Source: Planctomycetota bacterium
GTDB taxonomy: Bacteria; Planctomycetota; SZUA-567
Direction of reading: 5' to 3'
NCBI GenBank assembly: GCA_031261425.1
Contig: JAISJR010000013.1
Span: 1-64,000, forward strand
Length of the DNA: 64,000 nucleotides
Part shown: piece by piece, positions 17,746-26,020 of the stretch
Layout: every line of letters begins with the position of its first letter
Position numbering within the stretch: position 1 is the first letter of the stretch
The notes under the pieces: generated by a model
The model's input: only the letters and a program-made list of their open reading frames with translations
Told to the model about the DNA's origin: nothing
Database searches by the model: none
Made by a program: the position numbers and the translations under genes

Positions 17746-20700
17746 TCATTCCTTACGGTTTTTGCAATGTTTTAGAACAGGGCTATTGTTGATGTCGTTT
17801 CCCTTTACTCTCTGCCGTCTGTCAATCTTGTCGCGAATGACATCGACATTTATTCCAGGCGGTGTAGGCTTGAACGCGCCGCTCTTTTGAAGTGTGTACT
17901 CCTGTATCTGAAATTCACGCAGAGCCTGAACATCAATCTCTCCAACAAGTAACGCCTGATTTAGACCACCCTTGACCGCCACGAGGTTTCGCTCCTCGCT
18001 TCGCGTCGGTTGCGTTATCCGACTATCGCCATACTGCGAAGTGTTGACTTGAACAAAGTAGCAATGCAGGTCTCTCGCCAGCGATTCTACAATGTTCGAG
18101 AAATAATTAGTGTCGCTGTTATATTCGACAGCCACAACCATATCTGCCCACGACATAAACTCCGCACGGTCGGATATGGAAGTCAGTTCATAGCAACAGT
18201 AAACCGGGAAATAGCAGTCGCCCCAATGGTAAAGCGGACGCTTACCCTGTTCGGATACCGGGTTTGCCCTATAGCCTTCGATAAGGCGTCGTTCTTCAGG
18301 AGCGTAATGCTTTTTTAACTGGAAGAATATCGCCGCTGTCGGTATCGACTTATAATACTTAAATGGCAAAATCACAGCGGTGTAGTTGTAAACATCTGTC
18401 CTCGAATGATTCTGTTCATCGGTATGCTTGACAACAATATGCTCCACGCCGGTTATGATAGACAATCTATCACGTGCGGCTTTTGTCGCCAAGGCGGGAA
18501 GCCATTCAAACGGCACAAAGCTCTCCGGCAGAACAAGCATATCAGCATTTTCCTTTATCGCTGCGTTCACCAGATTTGCCAACGCTCTATACCTCGCGTA
18601 CTTTCTGTTCAGCTTTCTGCCTTTGAGAACATTTTCGAGGTCAGATACCCTTGCGACGTTTACATTCGCTATAGCGACTTTCATTTTCTCCGGCATTTTT
18701 CCGTTGACGTATACCACGCCGCCATCTACATCGTTCGATACTTCAATCGGTATGTCGGTCATACCGTGTCTAATCTCATCAACATAACCCTCCGGTGACG
18801 CGCTGACTGATACACAGCGTGAACAAATAGATTTAAGTAACCTCGCCATTGCTATATCCTGTGCTTGCCTAAAATATGGCAACAGCTCATATCTCGCTTC
18901 TGCGTCGGCACTATCACAAAGATATTGAAACCCGGATGCAAATTCCGTGAAATTAACATCCGCTTGTTCATCTGGACAAGCCAAAATCTCGTTAGGCACT
19001 GCCATAACGTATTTGTTGCTCATACGTGTTTCTATGTATTCTCCACACAAGCCTACGCAGAGTTCAAAATCACAAATTGCGTTCTTTATTTTACGAGCGT
19101 CCTTTCCCCACAAAAGCGAAAGTGTACGGTTCAGCGTCGCTGTTAAATGCAGATATAGATTGTCACGAGTAGCGGAAGCGTCAATATCTTTTCCCTTTTT
19201 CTCGCCATCTATTATTTCTATTTCAATGACAGACAAGTCTTTAATCGCCGATTTAATGCGTTTTACAAACTTAATGAAGCCGTCATAGTTTTTGTCGGTG
19301 ATGAATATCTCCAATACGCGCTCCCAAAGAGTATAATTATCTATCAACTCGCGGTCATTGAACATCCTGCCTATAATACGAGTGAATTCCTTTATACTTC
19401 CGTCGTCAACAAGACTGCTCACGACGCGATATTTGCCGAGGAATTTTGAAAGCTCATATTTGTCCATCGAGATTTCCTTAACACCGCGAAGTTTGTTAAT
19501 CGTAGCGTCGTTTTCGAGCTTATAGAACTGACTGAAGTCGTCCTGCGAAAAAGCCTCCCCAACTTCCGGCATAAAACGGAACTCGCTGACATTCTCCAAA
19601 ATTTCTTGCTTGAATTTGCTGATAAGCGCAGTAGAGTTGTTTTCGGCAAATAATGCAATAATCCGTGTTTTTTCAGATTGAAATTCAAATACGCTGCCCT
19701 CTGATAAGCAGAATTCAGCGTTTACGCGATACAATATATCGATAGAATCTGTTTTGTCAGAATCAAGATCTGAGTCTGTGTTTAGTGTATTGGGAGCATT
19801 GCTTTTGATTTCGCGTTCTACGAAGAAAGGGGCGCTTTTGCGCCGCCCGTCGCCCAGATAGTAATCTATCACATCATTTTTGACCAATGCCCCTTCGCGG
19901 GCTTTATTGTATATTTCACTGCCTTTTTCTATTTTCTCAACAATGATAATGTCGTCTACGTAACGACCATAATAAGCAGGATTCCAGAAGTCAAGAATGC
20001 CTTTGTCAAATTTAGCCAAGCACCAATTCGACAGCACAGGGGATGGCAAGAAGCCAATCGGCAGAACATTCCCGTTATGTTTTATACCCGCCGCTTGCAA
20101 AACCTCGGTATACTTTTTGATAATAGAAAATATCGCCTTATGCAGTACGATGTCCTTCTTCTCGGCATCTCTGAGTAGGTCACTGCTATTGAACGCTTCG
20201 TCCGTTATCCCCGTGTTGTAGTAGTATTTCTTCAAATCAAGCGTAAGGATAAGTACATCGTGCTTTTTTGCGAGCAAATCCTCTGCGCACGAAAGACCTC
20301 CGTCGCGCCATAGTGAATATTGAGCAAAGTATGGCTCAAACAACGCCGGGGAATTCTTTATTTCGTCACTATCGTCGTTCCAAATGAGTTTTGTTCTAAG
20401 CCTGTTTCCGAAAGCATTTTGATAGCAATCATTATCTATCTTCTTGCCAAAAGCCATAACCCACAACACGCCAAGGATATGACCGCACACGCTCATATCA
20501 ATAAAATATTGAAGTTCCTCAACAATCGGCTTATCTTTAGGATTGCCGACGCTAATTACTATACCATCGTTGTTCTTTGCCTTGCACATCTTTTTAGGAA
20601 ATGACATAGCCGAAATGGATGAGAGAATCTCCGATATTAAGGCGGAACCCCCATCTAAAGTCGCATTATCATATGCGTCAGCGATTTCGGCCAGTTTTAT

Positions 20701-20823
20701 CTCAAAGTCTCCACGCGCTTCAAATGCGACAACCGCATCTCTGAGTGGCAAGGTCGTTTTATCGAAGTAAACACTCGCTTTGAGTTTGCGAAACGCTATC
20801 TTAACGCGTTCAAGTGTAGTCAT
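17746..20823 (-). CDS. drt1: defence-associated reverse transcriptase fused to a nitrilase domain (DRT type 1, UG1)
   Basis: A 1025-residue two-domain protein. The reverse transcriptase part (about 90-470) has motif A LTLDLKKYYYN with D196, a motif B-like LPIGFLPSPVLSN (254-266), and motif C YVDD at 288-291. The C-terminal part (about 713-970) is a carbon-nitrogen hydrolase with the Glu-Lys-Cys set: E767 in LVLPESF, K838 in QLKKHY and C877 in PVYCCYEL. This order matches DRT1/UG1 anti-phage proteins, where both activities are thought to be required. Start: GAGG eight bases before the ATG. It lies 13 bases after hsdR on the same strand. G+C is clearly lower than in neighbouring core genes, which indicates transfer. 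Confidence 0.9.
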   Translation of the reverse strand: MTTLERVKIAFRKLKASVYFDKTTLPLRDAVVAFEARGDFEIKLAEIADAYDNATLDGGSALISEILSSISAMSFPKKMCKAKNNDGIVISVGNPKDKPIVEELQYFIDMSVCGHILGVLWVMAFGKKIDNDCYQNAFGNRLRTKLIWNDDSDEIKNSPALFEPYFAQYSLWRDGGLSCAEDLLAKKHDVLILTLDLKKYYYNTGITDEAFNSSDLLRDAEKKDIVLHKAIFSIIKKYTEVLQAAGIKHNGNVLPIGFLPSPVLSNWCLAKFDKGILDFWNPAYYGRYVDDIIIVEKIEKGSEIYNKAREGALVKNDVIDYYLGDGRRKSAPFFVEREIKSNAPNTLNTDSDLDSDKTDSIDILYRVNAEFCLSEGSVFEFQSEKTRIIALFAENNSTALISKFKQEILENVSEFRFMPEVGEAFSQDDFSQFYKLENDATINKLRGVKEISMDKYELSKFLGKYRVVSSLVDDGSIKEFTRIIGRMFNDRELIDNYTLWERVLEIFITDKNYDGFIKFVKRIKSAIKDLSVIEIEIIDGEKKGKDIDASATRDNLYLHLTATLNRTLSLLWGKDARKIKNAICDFELCVGLCGEYIETRMSNKYVMAVPNEILACPDEQADVNFTEFASGFQYLCDSADAEARYELLPYFRQAQDIAMARLLKSICSRCVSVSASPEGYVDEIRHGMTDIPIEVSNDVDGGVVYVNGKMPEKMKVAIANVNVARVSDLENVLKGRKLNRKYARYRALANLVNAAIKENADMLVLPESFVPFEWLPALATKAARDRLSIITGVEHIVVKHTDEQNHSRTDVYNYTAVILPFKYYKSIPTAAIFFQLKKHYAPEERRLIEGYRANPVSEQGKRPLYHWGDCYFPVYCCYELTSISDRAEFMSWADMVVAVEYNSDTNYFSNIVESLARDLHCYFVQVNTSQYGDSRITQPTRSEERNLVAVKGGLNQALLVGEIDVQALREFQIQEYTLQKSGAFKPTPPGINVDVIRDKIDRRQRVKGNDINNSPVLKHCKNRKE

Positions 20824-20836
20824 ATATTATCCTCAC

Positions 20837-23788
20837 TTATACTATTGCTTGACCTTGAAACGCCTCGCCCTCGGCATTATACGTTACGCTGAACACCATA
20901 TCCGCAAGCCACTTTTTGAAAGACGGGTTGTCGCCCCACTGCTTGAGAATCTCCATATTGTCTTCCATAATCGCGAAAACTACACGTTGCAGGGCGGCAT
21001 CGCTTTCCATGCGGGCGTTCTGCTTATCAGAGTTGCGCATAGCATTTTGATACTTGGTATCTCTTGACACCATGCCGGGGATGCGACTAATCTGCGCTCG
21101 CACGTTGTCTGCGTCCTTCCAGTCGATGTTGCCAAACAAGTCGTTGAATGTAGACAGGATATTGGTTAGCAAATCAAGCTCAATCGGTGGTTTGCCGCCA
21201 ATACCGCCCGTCGGAACAGGGTCTAACTCGGCGTTTGCGTCCTCAAGCTGAATAGACATCTGCGAACGCGCTTCCGCTCTATAGCTGTCGAGGTCGATTG
21301 CTTCCAAGATACCCGCCGACAAATCGTCCTCTTTGGGGGACGGCATCTTCGGCAGGAGCAAGTTTAAGAAAATGGACAGCTTCTCCCACTCGGCGTTTCC
21401 ATAGGGCAGTATCGCACCGAGAAAGCCATAAGTACGCACAAAGCCTTTAGCGGAGGACTTGAACTCGACCTGCCCCTCCTCGTCAAGTGCTTTGTAATTG
21501 TTCTCGCACACGTCCAATATCGGGTCGAGCTTATCCCGCTCCGCGCCGCTCAAATACAGGTCAACAAAGCCGTCAACGTGATACTGCGTGTAGACTTCGT
21601 ATTTTTCCATCGCAGAAATCAAGTCGTAGAGCTTGTTGGGGTCGGTTTCACCCGACAAAATCGTCGTGCGGTAGTAGCGCGAGAACGCCGTCTGAATGTC
21701 ATCGGATTCGTTGGCGAAGTCCAAAACGAACGTATCAACTTTGCTCTCTTTGGCGCGATTCAGACGCGATAGCGTTTGCACCGCCTTGATGTCGGTCAGG
21801 ATTTTATCAACATACATCGTGTGCAGTAGCGGCTCGTCGTAACCCGTTTGGAACTTGTCCGCCACAACCAAAATGCGGTATGGTTCCTCTTGAAACATAT
21901 CCTCAATATCTTTAGTGGGGAAGCCGTTAATCAGGCTCTCGTTGAGCGTTTTGCCGCCATAATCTTTATCACCGGAGAACGCGACGATAGCTTTATACGG
22001 GCTTTTGCGGGCTTCAAGCGCGGAGCAAATCGCGTAATAATATTCAATCGCCCGTTCGATACTGCTCGTGACCACCATTGCCCGCGCCTTGCCGCCGATT
22101 TTATGACACACGTTGTCGTGGAAATGCTCCACCATAATGCCAGCCTTGGTAGCGATAGCGAACGGGTCGCTCTCCACGAACGCGCGGAGCTTCTTCTGCG
22201 CCTTTTTCTTGTCGTATTCGGGGTTGCCGGTCACGGTCTTGACTAATTTATAGTAACTCTTTATCGGCGTGTAGAATTTCAGCACGTCGAGAATAAAGCC
22301 CTCTTGAATGGCTTGCTTCATCGAGTAGTTGTCAAACGGTTCGTGCTTCACCGCTCCGTCAACCTGCGGAACAGGAACACCGAACATCTCCAGCGTTTTA
22401 TTCTTCGGCGTGGCGGTAAAGGCGAAGTAACTGGCGTTGGTGAGCAGCTTGCGCCCCTCAACAAGCGCATTGATTTTATCCTCTGTGTCAGCGTTGGGGT
22501 CGAACTCGCCGCCGAGAGCGACGTTCATCTTAGCGGACATATCGCCGCTTTGACTGCTGTGCGCCTCGTCGATGATTATCGCGAACTTGTTGTTTTTGTG
22601 CGCCGTGCCGATGTCATCGAGGATAAACGGGAACTTATGCACCGTCGTAATGATAATCTTCTTTCCGTTGGTGATAGCCTCCCGCAAGTCGCCGGAGCGT
22701 TCCGCCCACGCGACGGTTGACTGCACCTGCATAAACTGCCTAATCGTGTCGCGGATTTGCTTGTCGAGGTTCACGCGGTCGGTAACGACGATAACCGAAT
22801 TCACGACGCTTTCGCCGTTTACCTCAAGCCCCACAAGCTGATGCGCAAGCCACGCGATGCTGTTCGACTTGCCGCTGCCCGCGCTGTGCTGTATCAAATA
22901 TCGCTTGCCCACGCCGCTTTCGCGAACGTCCGCGAGCAGCGACCTCACCACTTTAAGTTGATGATAGCGCGGAAAAATCTGCTTCTCGGTCTTTTTCTTC
23001 GTTTTCTTGTTCTCCTCAACCACCACTTGCGCGTAATTCTCGATGATGTTGGCGAGGCTGTATTTCGTCAGAATTTCTTTCCAGAGATAGTCCGTCATAA
23101 GCCCGTCCGGGTTCGGTGGGTTGCCCGCGCCGTCGTTGTAGCCTTTATCGAACGGCAAAAACCACGAGTCTTTCCCCGCGAGTTTCGTGCAAAACTTCAC
23201 CCTTGCGTCGTCCACGGCGAAATGCACCATACACCGCTTGAAGCTGAACAGTAGTTCTCGCGGGTCGCGGTCGGTTTTGTACTGGTACACCGCGTCGTCA
23301 ACGTCCTGCTTGGTGAGTTGGTTCTTGAGTTCGCACGTTATAACGGGCAGGCCGTTTATAAAAATCGCGAAGTCAAGAGCGAGTTTCTGATTGTCGCGGC
23401 TATACTGCAACTGGCGCGTCACGCTGAAAATGTTCTTCTCAAACATAACTTTCGCCACCGGGTTCTTCTCGGAGGGGGTCATATAGAACATCACGAGGTT
23501 TGCGGGGTAAATTTTCACGCCGCTGCGAAGCACGTCAATAATGCCGCGCTTGGCGATTTCACCCACGAGCCGCGACAAAAACTGCGTCCGCTTGATGTCG
23601 CTGTCGCGAACACCGAGCGACTCCATCGCCTTGGGCTGCGTATCCCACAGGAAGCGGAACAGGCGCGTTTCGTCGATGGCGTACTCTTTGCTGTAATCGG
23701 CGTTTGTGCCTTGCTCGTAGCCGTTTTGCTCGACCAGATAATTTACGATAAGGCTTTCAAGCCCGGATTCACGTGTGTTAGTCGGCAT
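20837..23788 (-). CDS. hsdR: Type I restriction endonuclease subunit HsdR
   Basis: A 983-residue restriction and translocation subunit. The N-terminal nuclease has the PD-(D/E)xK set D139 with E153-x-K155 in TCELKN; the superfamily 2 motor has Walker A HSAGSGKS (301-308), DEAH (407-410) and FTATP. It cleaves unmodified DNA remote from the site read by HsdS. ATG 23788 was chosen by homology (MPTNTRESGLESLIV); it overlaps the hsdS stop by 11 bases, so translation is coupled. All key residues are present, so it should be active. Confidence 0.95.
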   Translation of the reverse strand: MPTNTRESGLESLIVNYLVEQNGYEQGTNADYSKEYAIDETRLFRFLWDTQPKAMESLGVRDSDIKRTQFLSRLVGEIAKRGIIDVLRSGVKIYPANLVMFYMTPSEKNPVAKVMFEKNIFSVTRQLQYSRDNQKLALDFAIFINGLPVITCELKNQLTKQDVDDAVYQYKTDRDPRELLFSFKRCMVHFAVDDARVKFCTKLAGKDSWFLPFDKGYNDGAGNPPNPDGLMTDYLWKEILTKYSLANIIENYAQVVVEENKKTKKKTEKQIFPRYHQLKVVRSLLADVRESGVGKRYLIQHSAGSGKSNSIAWLAHQLVGLEVNGESVVNSVIVVTDRVNLDKQIRDTIRQFMQVQSTVAWAERSGDLREAITNGKKIIITTVHKFPFILDDIGTAHKNNKFAIIIDEAHSSQSGDMSAKMNVALGGEFDPNADTEDKINALVEGRKLLTNASYFAFTATPKNKTLEMFGVPVPQVDGAVKHEPFDNYSMKQAIQEGFILDVLKFYTPIKSYYKLVKTVTGNPEYDKKKAQKKLRAFVESDPFAIATKAGIMVEHFHDNVCHKIGGKARAMVVTSSIERAIEYYYAICSALEARKSPYKAIVAFSGDKDYGGKTLNESLINGFPTKDIEDMFQEEPYRILVVADKFQTGYDEPLLHTMYVDKILTDIKAVQTLSRLNRAKESKVDTFVLDFANESDDIQTAFSRYYRTTILSGETDPNKLYDLISAMEKYEVYTQYHVDGFVDLYLSGAERDKLDPILDVCENNYKALDEEGQVEFKSSAKGFVRTYGFLGAILPYGNAEWEKLSIFLNLLLPKMPSPKEDDLSAGILEAIDLDSYRAEARSQMSIQLEDANAELDPVPTGGIGGKPPIELDLLTNILSTFNDLFGNIDWKDADNVRAQISRIPGMVSRDTKYQNAMRNSDKQNARMESDAALQRVVFAIMEDNMEILKQWGDNPSFKKWLADMVFSVTYNAEGEAFQGQAIV

Positions 23789-25019
23789 TTTCGTCGCCCT
23801 CCGCTTCTTCTTCAATAATTTCTTCGTCTGCTGTTTCCTCCACGGCTTCATACTCCGGCACGACCACGCCTCGCACATCGAGCTTGCCTGTGACAACGTC
23901 AGAGATAAGGCGGGTGCGGTATTCGTTGAGTAAGGAAACCTGATTTTCAAGTTTACTTATCGCATATTCAATTTGTTCAAGTTTCAAATCTAGACAATCT
24001 GAGATTTGATGTTGTTCATTGAGCGACGGCAATACAATATCAATATCTCCCGCTTTACCCCAACTCCTAAAGTCGCTTGTATTTTGACGGACACCATTTG
24101 AAATAGCTTTGTATAATTTTCTAAATGCAAGCATTTGGAGATAGTACATAATAAATCGTTTATCTTCTTTACTATCGCAAACGTGAGCAACGGTGGTGCA
24201 TTTACCATCGTGTTTCGACATGGCAATTGCGCCATGCCAAGTGTCCATTCCGTGTATCATCAAATCACCATTAAGAACACCTTGATAAATATCATCATTC
24301 TCTGAAATTACTCCTATTTTTTTATTACCTCGAAAAAATGTTTTTCCGCTGTTTGAACAAATAACAACTTCGTCAGTATACTTGTAAGACCGATTTAGTT
24401 TATGCACTACACGTTTTAGCCTTACTTGTGTTCCATGAACAGAAAGTACGGCTTCGGTAATTTCTGCTCGCTTCTGCTCCTGCAAGAGCGCGACCTGCCG
24501 CCGCTTGGCATTGACGAGCTTGTTTATCCGCGACACTTTCCAATCGAGATAGCGCACGATTTGGTCTTGCTCGTCGCGGGGAGGGAGTGGAAGATAAATG
24601 GACTTCATCTCGGCATATCGTGTCGTCCATAAATCCGCAACAATGCCTCTGCCATTGCGATAGTATTCTTCTATGAAGTTATAGCTCTTCAGAAGATAGT
24701 GCCAGTACCGCCCGTTAGCTTCGTCGCGTGGCGTAAGCACTATATTTATTAGCGAAACAGAGCCGTCAAGCTCCGATACGCCGCTTGAACCACGTCTGTC
24801 AGAGCGACTGTTAATAGCAAAATCACCTTTGCGGACAAGTTTGCGATTATCTCCAGCGTTTGTCTTCGCCACATTAGCAATTTGAGGTATTGTACCGCCC
24901 TTGCTTACAGAAAGCGGCGCAAAATCCGTGTCGGAAACTTTTTCGCGGCGTTCAGCGAAAAGGTCATTAACCTTTCGCGTTTCCCAACGCTCCGGCAATA
25001 CACCATACCACTCACTCAT
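23778..25019 (-). CDS. hsdS: Type I restriction-modification specificity subunit HsdS
   Basis: A 413-residue protein with two target-recognition domains separated and followed by coiled-coil spacers (about 165-195 and 355-375). The first repeat includes PLPPRDEQDQIVRYLDWKV and the second LPSLNEQHQISDCLDLKL, so the half-subunits are paralogous in layout. The second recognition domain (about 24000-24420) is markedly more A+T-rich than the rest, which suggests domain exchange. The tail is very acidic. The start ATG overlaps the fic stop as ATGA. The DNA target cannot be deduced. Confidence 0.93.
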   Translation of the reverse strand: MSEWYGVLPERWETRKVNDLFAERREKVSDTDFAPLSVSKGGTIPQIANVAKTNAGDNRKLVRKGDFAINSRSDRRGSSGVSELDGSVSLINIVLTPRDEANGRYWHYLLKSYNFIEEYYRNGRGIVADLWTTRYAEMKSIYLPLPPRDEQDQIVRYLDWKVSRINKLVNAKRRQVALLQEQKRAEITEAVLSVHGTQVRLKRVVHKLNRSYKYTDEVVICSNSGKTFFRGNKKIGVISENDDIYQGVLNGDLMIHGMDTWHGAIAMSKHDGKCTTVAHVCDSKEDKRFIMYYLQMLAFRKLYKAISNGVRQNTSDFRSWGKAGDIDIVLPSLNEQHQISDCLDLKLEQIEYAISKLENQVSLLNEYRTRLISDVVTGKLDVRGVVVPEYEAVEETADEEIIEEEAEGDENAD

Positions 25020-26020
25020 GACAGCACCTCCCTGCTTTTTCTGCGGTACCTCTGTCCGCGAGCGTTCGGCGTTTCGGGCAGCGTCATTTCAATCAAACCC
25101 GCTTCGAGCGCGGGGTGCAGATAGTTCTTACGGAACGTCGGGCGGTGCTTCAAATCGAGTCGTGCCATAAGCTCGGCGGCTGACAGCGTTTTTGCGCCTA
25201 AAACGTCAAGCAGACGTTTTACTTGGTCGCTTTGTTGGTCGCTATCTTGGTCGTTTGCGGCGTAGGTTTCAAGCGTATCCCAAACGGCGCGAAGCATAAA
25301 CGCGATAAACTCCGTGCAATCGCCCGCGTCGTTTGATGTGCCGAGCGCGGCGTAATACTCCTGCTGGCGCTCTCGCACGATTGTCTCGACAGGCAACCAC
25401 GCGAAAATCTCTTTCCACTCGTGCAATAACAGCGTTTGCCACATACGCCCCATTCGCCCGTTGCCGTCCGCGAACGGGTGAATGATTTCGAACTCAAAAT
25501 GGAACACGCAGCTCTTTACGAGCGGGTGAACGGGTGCGTCCTTCGTCCATAAAATCAAATCCGCGATAAGACCGCTCACGTTATCGGCGGGCGGCGCGAT
25601 ATGAACGGCTTCCGAGCCGCGAAATACGCCGACATTACCGGAACGAAACTGCCCCGGTGTTTTCACCAAGTCTTTCATAAGAATCTGATGCGCGGTCAGC
25701 AAGTCCATAACGTCATACGGGTCGAACTCAAGCATTTTGTTATACGCGGCGAAAGCGTTCTCGACCTCGCAAATATCCTGCGGCGGCGCAAGTACGCGCT
25801 TGCCGTCGATAATCGCGGTCACTTGTTCGAGCGAAAGCGAGTTGTTCTCAATCGCAAGCGACGAATGGATTGAAAGTATGCGGTTTGCCCGGCGCAGCTT
25901 CGGGCTTTGCTCCATACCGCTCTGTATGGTCAGCACATCAACACGCGCCGCAATGTTCGCGACGAGCGTTAAAATTTCATCGGTAATTGTGTAGTTCGGT
26001 TTATATAGAAAATCGTTCAC
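25016..26020 (-). CDS. Fic-domain protein embedded in the hsd operon
   Basis: A 334-residue Fic protein with the complete catalytic motif HPFADGNGRMGR (181-192), predicting AMP transfer to a hydroxyl of a target protein. A class II inhibitory motif SLAIEN (54-59) lies N-terminal, so the enzyme should be self-inhibited until triggered. The C-terminal third (about 265-334) looks like a winged-helix domain. The GTG start overlaps the hsdM stop as GTGA and the stop overlaps hsdS as ATGA. Both junctions share GGAGGTGCTGTC, and both HsdM and Fic end in EVLS, which suggests insertion as a cassette. The target is unknown. Confidence 0.92.
   Translation of the reverse strand: MNDFLYKPNYTITDEILTLVANIAARVDVLTIQSGMEQSPKLRRANRILSIHSSLAIENNSLSLEQVTAIIDGKRVLAPPQDICEVENAFAAYNKMLEFDPYDVMDLLTAHQILMKDLVKTPGQFRSGNVGVFRGSEAVHIAPPADNVSGLIADLILWTKDAPVHPLVKSCVFHFEFEIIHPFADGNGRMGRMWQTLLLHEWKEIFAWLPVETIVRERQQEYYAALGTSNDAGDCTEFIAFMLRAVWDTLETYAANDQDSDQQSDQVKRLLDVLGAKTLSAAELMARLDLKHRPTFRKNYLHPALEAGLIEMTLPETPNARGQRYRRKSREVLS

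Noticed and set aside
17746-18700. Separate nitrilase gene next to a reverse transcriptase
   Set aside because: The frame is continuous through both domains with no internal stop or start site, matching the fused DRT1 layout.
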